Shown in pieces: positions 17,830-25,438 of a stretch of 64,000 bases of DNA (position 1 is the first letter of the stretch; each line of letters opens with the position of its first letter). A model generated the notes under the pieces. It saw nothing but the letters and a program-made list of their open reading frames with translations. It did no database searches and was not told the origin of the DNA. Source of the DNA: Gracilibacillus massiliensis (GTDB lineage Bacteria > Bacillota > Bacilli > Bacillales > Amphibacillaceae). The DNA is taken from positions 1 through 64,000 of the forward strand of contig NZ_CZRP01000009.1 of NCBI RefSeq assembly GCF_001458115.1, given 5' to 3'. The position numbers and the translations under genes are program-made.

Positions 17830-18198
17830 TTAATATGCAGATTCGCTTTCAATTATTACTTGAGCAACTGCATACTGCTGACTATGAGAGATCGAAATAA
17901 AACATTTTTCATTTTTTAACACATTGGTTTTCAAAACAGGTGCACCTGCATGATTGTTAGTAATTTCTATATCGACAAAACGCAATTTCCCAATTCCGGT
18001 ACCCCATGCTTTGGAAAAAGCTTCTTTTGCTGCAAATCTTCCTGCTACATACTCTATTTTTCTTTGAGGTGCGGTTAATTTATCTACATTATCTTTTTCT
18101 GCTTCCGTCAATAAACGATCCAACATTTTCGGATGTCGTTCTAGTATTTCTTTTATTCTATCTAATTCCACTATATCAATACCTATTCCCTTTATCAT
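17830..18198 (-). CDS. acpS: Holo-(acyl-carrier-protein) synthase
   Basis: Transfers 4'-phosphopantetheine from CoA to apo-ACP for fatty acid synthesis. The 122-residue protein has GIGIDIVELDRI at the N-terminus (metal-binding Asp8) and the RFAAKEAFSKAWGTG motif (Glu near 58), both diagnostic. Length is normal. It is 45 nt upstream of nnr and divergent from the rhomboid gene. Confidence 0.95.
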   Translation of the reverse strand: MIKGIGIDIVELDRIKEILERHPKMLDRLLTEAEKDNVDKLTAPQRKIEYVAGRFAAKEAFSKAWGTGIGKLRFVDIEITNNHAGAPVLKTNVLKNEKCFISISHSQQYAVAQVIIESESAY

Positions 18199-18325
18199 CT
18201 AATCAACTCCCATTAATTGCAAGTATATCTTAACTTTCATGATAATTGAAACGGATACTTTTACTATCCTTCTAGATTTGTCTTATGCTAAAATATAATC
18301 AATTAACATTTAAAGGGAGAATCTT

Positions 18326-19087
18326 ATGTTTATACGAACTGAAAGCTTTAAAGATTTCCTGCAATTTTACCCACTCGTATCCATTATAGTTGCGATACAA
18401 ATTGGTCTTTGGTTACTAACTAGTTTAATACCTGATTTACGCGAAGTAATTTATTCGCTAGGAATTGGATTTAATTATGGAATTAGCCAAGGAGAATACT
18501 GGCGACTGGTTACACCTATTTTCCTTCATGCAGGGATTGGACATATCGTATTTAATTCCTTTGCCTTAGTATTATTTGCCCCCGCATTGGAACAAATGCT
18601 AGGCAAAATAAGATTTATAGTTGTCTATTTTTTCGCAGGAATTGCAGCAAATATTTTAACCTATATCGTTGAACCTATTACGTACACCCATGTCGGTGCA
18701 TCTGGTGCTATATTTGGCTTATTTGGTTTATATTTGTTTATGGTATTTTTCGAAAAACGACTAATTGATCCGCAAAACGCTAAATTAATCCTTATTATTT
18801 CTGTGATTAGTTTGGTAATGACGTTTTTTCGCGGCAACATTAATATCGCAGGACATTTATTTGGCTTCATTGCTGGTTTTGCACTTGGACCGCTATTGTT
18901 AAAAAATGTCGAACCTTTTTCACCTTGGAAAAATAAACGAAGAAGAAAAACATATGATGACGACATCGGATTTGACCCCAATCGTTGGAATAAAAAAAGG
19001 TATCGTTATAAGCCATATCTAAGACCTATTATATTGGGGGCATTTATTATCCTGGTGTTACTTGGCTTACTATCGAACTTTTTTTAG
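18326..19087 (+). CDS. Rhomboid-family intramembrane serine protease
   Basis: Polytopic membrane protease of 253 residues. The catalytic dyad is visible as Ser126 in HVGASGAIFG and His177 in NIAGHLFGF; the HxxxN motif is in the GHIVFNSF segment. About six membrane segments precede a basic cytoplasmic linker (around 200-230), with one more helix at the C-terminus. The B. subtilis counterpart next to acpS is ydcA, so position supports orthology. ATG follows AAAGGGAG. Its substrate cannot be inferred. Confidence 0.92.
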   Translation: MFIRTESFKDFLQFYPLVSIIVAIQIGLWLLTSLIPDLREVIYSLGIGFNYGISQGEYWRLVTPIFLHAGIGHIVFNSFALVLFAPALEQMLGKIRFIVVYFFAGIAANILTYIVEPITYTHVGASGAIFGLFGLYLFMVFFEKRLIDPQNAKLILIISVISLVMTFFRGNINIAGHLFGFIAGFALGPLLLKNVEPFSPWKNKRRRKTYDDDIGFDPNRWNKKRYRYKPYLRPIILGAFIILVLLGLLSNFF

Positions 19088-19105
19088 GGAAATGGAGGAG
19101 AGGTA

Positions 19106-19549
19106 ATGATAGCAGTATGGTTGTTTACGATCTCAGCATTGGTTGCTGGCTTAGGAATTTTATTTGCATTTAAACGATTGATGAAAGGATTAACCTATCG
19201 AATTAAACGTAATGAATTTCATTACAAAGGTTTACAAAAAGATCAAATTCGCTTTTTTATTCAAATTGCATTAATTGAAGCTATCCCAATTTTTTTAATT
19301 ATCCTAGGATTTACGTTTATGGAAGAGGCGGATACTTCAATTATTTCTCTAGTATTTCCATTACTCATTATATTGGCTGTAATTATCTACAGTCTTATCG
19401 AGATCAAAAAGGCTAAAGGTGAAGTAGTAGCAGAAGCAGAGAAACTAAATCCTCAGGAGCAAAGTTACGTAAGGTCACTATCTTTGATTGGATATATGAC
19501 CATCCTAGGCATCCCAATCTTAGCAATCGTCGCGATATTTTTAATGTAG
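19106..19549 (+). CDS. Small multi-pass membrane protein of unknown function
   Basis: I do not recognise the family with certainty. The 147-residue product has four hydrophobic segments (about 2-22, 50-70, 82-100 and 125-145) with a basic loop after the first (KRLMKGLTYRIKRNEF) and a charged loop between the third and fourth (IEIKKAKGEVVAEAEKL). The ATG has GGAGGAGAGG upstream and lies 18 nt after the rhomboid gene in the same direction, so co-transcription is likely. The four-helix layout loosely recalls F-type c subunits, but I see no conserved carboxylate evidence. Confidence 0.75.
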   Translation: MIAVWLFTISALVAGLGILFAFKRLMKGLTYRIKRNEFHYKGLQKDQIRFFIQIALIEAIPIFLIILGFTFMEEADTSIISLVFPLLIILAVIIYSLIEIKKAKGEVVAEAEKLNPQEQSYVRSLSLIGYMTILGIPILAIVAIFLM

Positions 19550-19768
19550 TGATATTTCACATAAGGGGCTCAGACATAAATCACAAGCGATAAAATATGC
19601 TGTGTTGTGTGTAGCGCAATAACAGGATACTGCGCAACAAATGATGTAGTAATTTTGACATGATGTGTGTGCTTAGAAACCGCTACAGCTTGTCCGCTTC
19701 CCTTTCCACGGGTTTTTCTCCTCAGCTAACTTTGGTAAGCTAAGATCGCTTACCAAAGTGGATCTTCG

Positions 19769-19828
19769 GATAAAGTGAGACTTCAATCAGTGGGGTTTTT
19801 TCACTGATTGTTAGCGAAACTTATCAGG
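19769..19828. repeat. Small hairpin repeat nested in copy 2
   Basis: Begins GATAAAGTGAGACTTCAATCAGTG and ends CACTGATTGTTAGCGAAACTTATC. A related unit lies at 38247-38312 and a half unit at 23175-23195. Confidence 0.75.
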
Positions 19829-19833
19829 TTGTT

Positions 19834-19900
19834 ACTGACCGTATCCCATCGATTAATTTCTTGGCTTTACGAAAATTTCAAGAATGGGATTACGGTCAGT
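19834..19900. repeat. Inverted repeat with 34-nt loop
   Basis: ACTGACCGTATCCCAT (19834-19849) pairs with ATGGGATTACGGTCAGT (19884-19900) apart from one extra base. Nested in copy 2 of the palindromic repeat and absent from copy 1, so it arrived separately. Confidence 0.7.
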
Positions 19901-20326
19901 TGGCAACGTGGAAAAAACATCCCGTAGGAGTAGAAGCGGACGCCTACGCTAATTTGATATTTTACAACGCTAGTATGAGGTAGATTATGCTATTCCTCTC
20001 ATGTAAAAAATTCGTTGATTGGAGTAACAGCTCAAAATGCTAGCTGTTGCAAAAATTGTAGAATATTTTTATAGCGCAGGCCGTCCACTTTCACTCCTGT
20101 GGTAACTTTTTACCTGAAGATCCACTTTTTCGAGCGACCTTTGCTTGAAAAAGTTAGCTGAAGGTAAAAAACCACTGCATAGAAAACACTACGAAAGCTT
20201 GCTTGAGTAGATGTTGCACTTGTGCCCGTGGTAAAAGGGAAGTGGACAGCCGGAGCGGATGTTAACCAGTTTAAACTATTTCAAAATTACCACACAGTTT
20301 ATTGCGTAGTATCTTCCTACTAGCAG

Positions 20327-20361
20327 AAAAATCCAAACGATCGAAATCGTTTGGATTTTTT
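20327..20361. terminator. Bidirectional terminator after cshA
   Basis: AAATCCAAACGAT pairs with ATCGTTTGGATTT; T-runs occur on both strands. It lies downstream of cshA (minus). Confidence 0.85.
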
Positions 20362-20396
20362 AATTACAGTATATTTTAGCACAGACGTTTTATTTT

Positions 20397-21863
20397 TTAT
20401 CTGTTACCTTTGTTGTTACGTTTGTTTTGGAATTTGCGGTTTCTGCCACCTTGTGGTTTTCCTTTGCGGCCATATCCACCACCACCACGTTTATCATTTC
20501 GGAATTTATTACTATTTCCTTTGCCTTTTCCGCCTTTTTTCACACTAACCGGTTGAACAGAAGAAAGTGTTACAGGTGTTAATCTTCTTTCTTTCGTCAA
20601 CATCTTTAATGCTGCTGCGACAACCGTTGCGGAATCATATTCATCTAAGATTTCGCTAGCTGTTTCACGATAATCCTGTAATTCCTTTTTCTCAATGGTT
20701 TTGATTAGTTTTTGTACAGTCAGTTGTTGTTGGCCGCGCTTAGCTTCATCGTAACTTGGCGCAGTCATTCGTTTCATCTTACTTTTTGTCACTTTTTCAA
20801 TTAAATGTAAATGTGGTACTTCTCTTGGTGTAATGAAAGAAATTGCCTCACCCATCTTACCAGCACGACCAGTACGACCAATACGGTGGACATAGCTTTC
20901 TGGATCTTGTGGAATATCAAAGTTATATACATGGGTCACACCCGAAATATCTAATCCACGTGCAGCAACATCTGTCGCAACTAGGATTTCAATACGTCCA
21001 TTTTTGAATTGCTTCAAAACTGAACTACGTTTTCCTTGTGTTAAATCCCCATGAATACCTTCTGCACGAAAACCACGTGCTTGTAATCCATCAGTCAATT
21101 CGTCTACTCGTTTTTTCGTTCGACCAAAGATAATAGCCAATTCAGGTACATGAATATCCATTAAATTCGTTAATGTATCGAATTTTTGTTTTTCATGTAC
21201 TTCTACAAAGAATTGATCGATATTGGATACCGTCATTTCTTTTGATTTCACTTTTACTTCTTCCGGATTTTTCATAAGTGTTGATGCAATATCACGAATT
21301 TCTTTCGGCATTGTTGCAGAGAAAAGTAATGTTTGGCGATCCTCTGGAATAGCTTTTAAGATATCACGGATATCATCAATAAAGCCCATATTTAACATTT
21401 CATCCGCTTCATCTAATACCGCTGTGTGTACATTATCGACACGAATCGTGCGACGGCGCAAGTGATCTAAAAGACGACCAGGTGTAGCCACTACAATATG
21501 TGGACCATCCTTTAAAGCTCTAATTTGACGCTCCATATGTTGTCCACCATACACCGGAAGTGTACGTAACCCTTTGAATTTAGCTAATTTATGCATCTCT
21601 TCAGATACTTGAATCGCTAATTCTCTCGTTGGTGCTACAATTAATCCTTGTATCTTACGCTCTTTTGGATTAATCTTTTCGATCATTGGAATTCCAAATG
21701 CTGCAGTTTTACCTGTACCTGTTTGGGCTTGACCAATAACGTCTTTTCCTTCCATACCTAATGGAATGGTTTGTGCTTGAATCGGCGTAGCCTCTTCAAA
21801 GCCCATTTTTTCTAATGCCTTCATAATTGTCGCTGAAATACCTAACTCATTAAAATTTGTCAC
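20397..21863 (-). CDS. cshA: DEAD-box RNA helicase CshA
   Basis: ATP-dependent RNA helicase that works in ribosome assembly, cold adaptation and, with the degradosome, RNA turnover. The 488-residue protein has the Q motif ([11 protein letters not shown]), motif I AQTGTGKT, motif II DEAD, SAT, and [11 protein letters not shown] and [10 protein letters not shown] in the second RecA domain. The C-terminal tail (about 430-488) is rich in Gly, Arg and Lys, as in CshA. Length matches. The 5' leader is long and contains a terminator-like hairpin (22054-22087). Confidence 0.95.
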   Translation of the reverse strand: MTNFNELGISATIMKALEKMGFEEATPIQAQTIPLGMEGKDVIGQAQTGTGKTAAFGIPMIEKINPKERKIQGLIVAPTRELAIQVSEEMHKLAKFKGLRTLPVYGGQHMERQIRALKDGPHIVVATPGRLLDHLRRRTIRVDNVHTAVLDEADEMLNMGFIDDIRDILKAIPEDRQTLLFSATMPKEIRDIASTLMKNPEEVKVKSKEMTVSNIDQFFVEVHEKQKFDTLTNLMDIHVPELAIIFGRTKKRVDELTDGLQARGFRAEGIHGDLTQGKRSSVLKQFKNGRIEILVATDVAARGLDISGVTHVYNFDIPQDPESYVHRIGRTGRAGKMGEAISFITPREVPHLHLIEKVTKSKMKRMTAPSYDEAKRGQQQLTVQKLIKTIEKKELQDYRETASEILDEYDSATVVAAALKMLTKERRLTPVTLSSVQPVSVKKGGKGKGNSNKFRNDKRGGGGYGRKGKPQGGRNRKFQNKRNNKGNR

Positions 21864-22053
21864 TATTAACTTCTACTCCTTTTTGCTATATAAATCTCAT
21901 CTATTATCATTTTTTCGTCGTTATTATCAGTGTATCCAAGTTTCATTATTTACATAAAGAAAATATGCACAAAGATAGGATAAGCTATCTATTAATTATG
22001 GCGTCATCGTAGAGATCTTGCTCTGTAAACTAAGATACATACGAATAACAATG

Positions 22054-22087
22054 AAAAAAGCCTTCCTCCAAAGTCGGAAGAGGCTTG
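22054..22087 (-). terminator. Terminator-like hairpin in the cshA leader
   Basis: Minus strand AAGCCTCTTCC pairs with GGAGGAAGGCTT and is followed by TTTTTT. No minus-strand gene precedes it within reach, but a good promoter lies 50 nt upstream. It either ends a small RNA or attenuates cshA, which begins 190 nt further on. Confidence 0.7.
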
Positions 22088-22136
22088 TAAATGACCACTC
22101 AATGGATTACTACATCATAACACACTCTTCCACATT

Positions 22137-22165
22137 ATTCTATATAATATTTCAGATCGTTTCAA
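22137..22165 (-). promoter_or_regulatory. SigA-type promoter for cshA leader or small RNA
   Basis: Minus strand TTGAAA (22160-22165), 17-nt spacer, TAGAAT (22137-22142). The next element in the direction of transcription is the hairpin at 22054-22087. Confidence 0.6.
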
Positions 22166-22266
22166 ACAATTTATTTTGATTCTATAGTTATTATTATGAA
22201 TTAACTAAATAATTGTTATACTAAAGAAAACGATTGAAGCAAAATCATGATGTAGGTGATAATGAC

Positions 22267-23172
22267 GTGAACAAACAATATATTCCATATATAGCCATCA
22301 TCATCGGAGTAATATCAGTTTCTACAGCAGCCGTTTTAGTTAAACTAGCTGGAGACGTACCGTCGGCTGTAACGGCAAATTACCGTTTGCTTTTTGCAAG
22401 CCTCCTATTACTTCCGTATGTATGGTTTAAAAAAAGAGATGAATTAAAAAAACTTGGAGGTAGAGAATGGGTATTTACGATCTTAGCCGGGATTAGTTTA
22501 GCCATACATTTTATTGTTTGGTTTGAATCCTTTCAGTATACTTCTGTTGCAAGTTCCGTTGTGATCGTAACATTGCAGCCTATATTTGCTTTTCTTGGAA
22601 CATACTTTTTCTTTCATGAAAAGTTTTCAGCTGGAACCATAATCAGTATGTTGATTGCTATATTCGGTAGTATCATTATCGCATGGGGAGATTTCCAAAT
22701 TGCAAACGAGGCTCTTTATGGAGATTTTCTTGCATTTTTAGGTGCGATTTTCATAACGATTTATTTTTTACTTGGTCAAGGTGTACGGACAAAGGTTTCT
22801 GTGATGTGCTATACATTCATTGCTTATGGTATCGGGGCTATCGTGATCATCTTTTATAATCTGCTAATGGCAAATCCACTAGTGGGCTACCAACCAAATC
22901 AGTGGATACTTTTTATAGCTCTAGCTATCGTACCTACTATTTTGGGGCTCAACCTGTTAAATTGGGCATTAAAATGGGTAAGTACATCGGTCATTTCCAT
23001 GGGTATCCTGTTTGAGCCGGTAGGTGCTTCTATACTAGCCTTTTTTATTCTAGGTGAATTTATTACATGGTCACAATGGCTTGGTGGCATGATTGTCATA
23101 TTCGGACTATTACTATTCATCGCTAGCACCAGAAGAACTAGAAAAATGAAAATAACAATTGACCACAGCTAA
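22267..23172 (+). CDS. DMT-superfamily (EamA) transporter
   Basis: Inner-membrane permease of about 301 residues with ten predicted helices in two EamA repeats (about 5-140 and 150-295); VTANYRLLFASLLLLP and LNLLNWALKWVSTSVISMGILFEP-type segments are typical. Substrates of this family range from amino acids to drugs and cannot be assigned. I prefer the GTG at 22267, which has AGGTGAT 6 nt upstream, over a TTG at 22234 that would add 11 polar residues. A DNA repeat array follows before the convergent esterase gene. Confidence 0.88.
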   Translation: MNKQYIPYIAIIIGVISVSTAAVLVKLAGDVPSAVTANYRLLFASLLLLPYVWFKKRDELKKLGGREWVFTILAGISLAIHFIVWFESFQYTSVASSVVIVTLQPIFAFLGTYFFFHEKFSAGTIISMLIAIFGSIIIAWGDFQIANEALYGDFLAFLGAIFITIYFLLGQGVRTKVSVMCYTFIAYGIGAIVIIFYNLLMANPLVGYQPNQWILFIALAIVPTILGLNLLNWALKWVSTSVISMGILFEPVGASILAFFILGEFITWSQWLGGMIVIFGLLLFIASTRRTRKMKITIDHS

Positions 23173-23174
23173 TC

Positions 23175-23345
23175 AAAATGAGACTTCAATCAGTGAAAAG
23201 TAACATTCTTTGTTCTTCACGGGAATCTACACGCGCTAGACGGGAATTGTGTTCTTCTTGACGGGAAAAAATATTAATTCCCGTCTAGCGAAGAATAATT
23301 CCCGTAAACAGCAATTATATTCCCGTGAAGCTATTTGTAATCAGC
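23175..23345. repeat. CGGGAA motif array and half of the small hairpin repeat
   Basis: After a half unit of the small hairpin repeat (GAGACTTCAATCAGTG, 23180-23195) comes an array at 23214-23331: TTCACGGGAAT, CTAGACGGGAATT and TTGACGGGAA, then inverted AATTCCCGTCTAG, AATTCCCGTAAAC and ATTCCCGTGAAG. The order is mirror-symmetric. It lies between convergent genes. Confidence 0.75.
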
Positions 23346-23359
23346 CTCGTTGCTTCGTT

Positions 23360-24079
23360 TTATGATATATTTTTTGCTTTTGTTAAAAACTTATATACAG
23401 CTTCGATTACGACATCTTTATCTTCCCCAAGACAGATTAAATGTTTGGAATCATGGTAATAAATGATTTCCGCTTCAACCGGTATTTCTTTATCAAGGTA
23501 ATGGGCAGACTTATAAGGTACCATCCCATCCTGGATTCCTTGTGCAATAAATACAGGACAATAAATATCTTTTAAATAGGGTTTTGTGAATTTCATACAT
23601 TTTAAGAATTCTCTTGTTGCCTTGATTGGCACCGCACCATATTTGCTCATATAATGATTATATAAAGCATCGTCTTTCAATTTTTTACGTACCGCTTTTT
23701 GAGCAAAATTGAATAAATGCATCGTAATCCTTGGAATACTTATGTATTTTCGTGAAGTAGACAATAATACCAATTTTGCACATGTATACTTTGCCGCTAA
23801 ATAAGCTGCGATCATTCCACCCATGGAAAAACCGATCAAATAAATGGTTTCATCTTGATGTTGCTTCTTTAATTTCAAGTAGGCTTGTTCGGCTTCATCG
23901 ATCCAATCTTTATAGGTGACTTCTAATAAGTCCAAGTCTCTTCCATCATCACCTAGTCCATGTCCCGGTAAGCTTGGTGTTACCACATGCCAATCGGTCA
24001 TTTCCTTTAAATGTAATGCAAGAGGCTCTACTTCATATGGTCCTCCTGTAAAACCATGAATAATCAGACATGCAGTCAT
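23360..24079 (-). CDS. Alpha/beta hydrolase, carboxylesterase-like
   Basis: Soluble serine hydrolase of 239 residues. The oxyanion-hole segment IHGFTGGPYE is at residues 7-16, the nucleophile elbow GFSMGG holds Ser85, and the C-terminal HDSKHLI supplies the catalytic His. It resembles the Est30/YvaK carboxylesterase group, whose members cleave short-chain esters, but the natural substrate is unknown. No signal peptide. It is encoded alone on the minus strand, upstream of the yppG-like gene's 3' end by about 117 nt. Confidence 0.9.
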   Translation of the reverse strand: MTACLIIHGFTGGPYEVEPLALHLKEMTDWHVVTPSLPGHGLGDDGRDLDLLEVTYKDWIDEAEQAYLKLKKQHQDETIYLIGFSMGGMIAAYLAAKYTCAKLVLLSTSRKYISIPRITMHLFNFAQKAVRKKLKDDALYNHYMSKYGAVPIKATREFLKCMKFTKPYLKDIYCPVFIAQGIQDGMVPYKSAHYLDKEIPVEAEIIYYHDSKHLICLGEDKDVVIEAVYKFLTKAKNIS

Positions 24080-24196
24080 TGATGTTTGACCCCCCTGTTT
24101 TAATCATTTCTCTCTTCTTATATTACCTTTTTTTTGATAAACTACACCTATTTACAAACAGAAATCCTTGCCTAATTCGACAAGGAGAACAAGTTA

Positions 24197-24535
24197 TTAT
24201 TTTTGAAATACTTTTAGAAAATTACCTACATTTTTCACCAGTGGAGACACTTGTTGATACGTATTCGCTAATTGGTTTACTGTCTGAAAGACTTTATCGA
24301 AATCCATTTCACCATTTTTATTTTGAAAATAATGTAACATCGGATTATTCTGTTTACCAAAATTGGAGGGAGTAGTGTTTTGAAAACCTTCATAAGGATT
24401 TGGCACAATCGGCTTTTGGTAATACTGGAATGGCGTCATCGGCAATGGTGATGTATAAGTTGGTGGTTGATATGGAAACATTTCTTGCTGATACTGATAG
24501 GGATTGTATTGATAACCATTATATCTGTAATCCAT
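24197..24535 (-). CDS. yppG: YppG family protein
   Basis: A 112-residue protein with a Tyr/Pro/Gln-rich first half and a conserved C-terminal half, including NPMLHYFQNKNGEMDFDKV and VNQLANTYQQVSPLVK. I recognise this pattern from Bacillus YppG, a small protein of unknown function in spore formers; its composition resembles coat-associated proteins, but that is inference. ATG with GGAGGAAGGAAATGG upstream. Confidence 0.85.
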   Translation of the reverse strand: MDYRYNGYQYNPYQYQQEMFPYQPPTYTSPLPMTPFQYYQKPIVPNPYEGFQNTTPSNFGKQNNPMLHYFQNKNGEMDFDKVFQTVNQLANTYQQVSPLVKNVGNFLKVFQK

Positions 24536-24600
24536 TTCCTTCCTCCTCCATGGATGAATTTATCTACTAACAGCCTATGCAAGAAGGAAGATTTTGTAAC

Positions 24601-24837
24601 TCAAATTCTTAATAATTTTTCGATTTTATTCTGTTGAAAGCCAATTACTTGATAATATTTATCTATAATGAGTGCTGGTGTTATATATATATTCTGATTG
24701 TGTAATTCATATAAATAATCTTTATTATCTGTCGTATTTTTGATAAAAAAATCAATGCTCTTTTTATTTAGAAAGTCGATTAATTGCGTAGATTCTGCGC
24801 AGTTGTCACTAATGAAAATTTCTATTTGTTGTTTCAT
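24601..24837 (-). CDS. Small glutaredoxin/thioredoxin-fold protein
   Basis: A 78-residue protein with the layout of a glutaredoxin-like domain: beta strand IEIFIS, then a CAES motif (Cys14, single Cys rather than CxxC), and the cis-proline region ITPALII followed by VIGF. The single cysteine suggests a monothiol or binding role instead of dithiol reduction. I do not recognise a named family. The ATG follows AGGAGGATACCC. It lies 63 nt before yppG on the same strand. Confidence 0.7.
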   Translation of the reverse strand: MKQQIEIFISDNCAESTQLIDFLNKKSIDFFIKNTTDNKDYLYELHNQNIYITPALIIDKYYQVIGFQQNKIEKLLRI

Positions 24838-24907
24838 GGGTATCCTCCTACAAATTAATCTATGTAGTATTTTATACCCATTCCAACTAACTTACAAACA
24901 TTTTCTA

Positions 24908-25378
24908 TTATTTCGTTACTAAATCATCTGCATACATTCCCATTTTTTTTAATAACTGTATCGCTTCTCTTTTCTCAGCATCATTTAATCCTGCCGTTAT
25001 AGCCTCAATTTGCTTCCAATGCTCCGGGAAAATATCATTCAGTAATTCCTGACCACTTTCTGTAATTGATGCATATGTAATTCTCCGGTCGTTCGGACAT
25101 GGTGTCCTTTTGACTAGTCCTTTTTTCTCTAATTTATCAACAACGTATGTAATACTTCCGCTTGCTAATAAAATTTTATCGCCAATTTTTTGTAATGGCT
25201 GTTCCCCTTGATGATATAGTAATTCCATTACACCAAAATCAGTTGTATTTAAACCATGGTTTCTTATATCTTTAGCCACCTGATCTGCTACAGAACGATA
25301 TGCTTTTGATAGCACGACGAATAACTTTAAGGAAGGATCTTGCTTTTTATTTAAATAATGATCTCTTTCCTGATCCAT
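24908..25378 (-). CDS. MarR-family transcriptional regulator
   Basis: Winged-helix regulator of about 156 residues. The helix-turn-helix is around 60-85 (LQKIGDKILLASGSITYVVDKL) and the wing holds RTPCPNDRRITYASIT, the typical MarR D-R-R motif. The ATG at 25378 has a GAGGGTGA site; an 18-codon extension is possible. It lies only 60 nt downstream of the Ecs-like permease, so it may share that transcript. The family binds small ligands and usually represses nearby genes; targets here are unknown. Confidence 0.9.
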   Translation of the reverse strand: MDQERDHYLNKKQDPSLKLFVVLSKAYRSVADQVAKDIRNHGLNTTDFGVMELLYHQGEQPLQKIGDKILLASGSITYVVDKLEKKGLVKRTPCPNDRRITYASITESGQELLNDIFPEHWKQIEAITAGLNDAEKREAIQLLKKMGMYADDLVTK

Positions 25379-25438
25379 TTCTTCACCCTCTTCTCCAATA
25401 TTCTTTGTATGAAACGTATTATAGGCAAACAATAAGTA

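Larger units (their letters stand above)
19626..20313. repeat. Large palindromic repeat, copy 2 (about 688 bp)
   Basis: Ends are inverted repeats: GATACTGCGCAACAAATG at the left and, read on the other strand, GATACTACGCAATAAACTG at the right. Inside, in mirror order, are GTCCGCTTCCCTTTCCACGGG and CCCGTGGTAAAAGGGAAGTGGAC, two hairpins with CAGCTAAC/GTGGATC shoulders, and a central pair GCGGACGCCTACGC and GCGCAGGCCGTCCAC. A smaller hairpin repeat (19769-19828) and another inverted repeat (19834-19900) are embedded. There is no coding frame. The same blocks form copy 1. Confidence 0.85.

Noticed and set aside
20351-20548. 65-codon His/Cys/Tyr-rich plus-strand frame
   Set aside because: Antisense of the Gly/Arg-rich tail of cshA; composition reflects the complementary codons.
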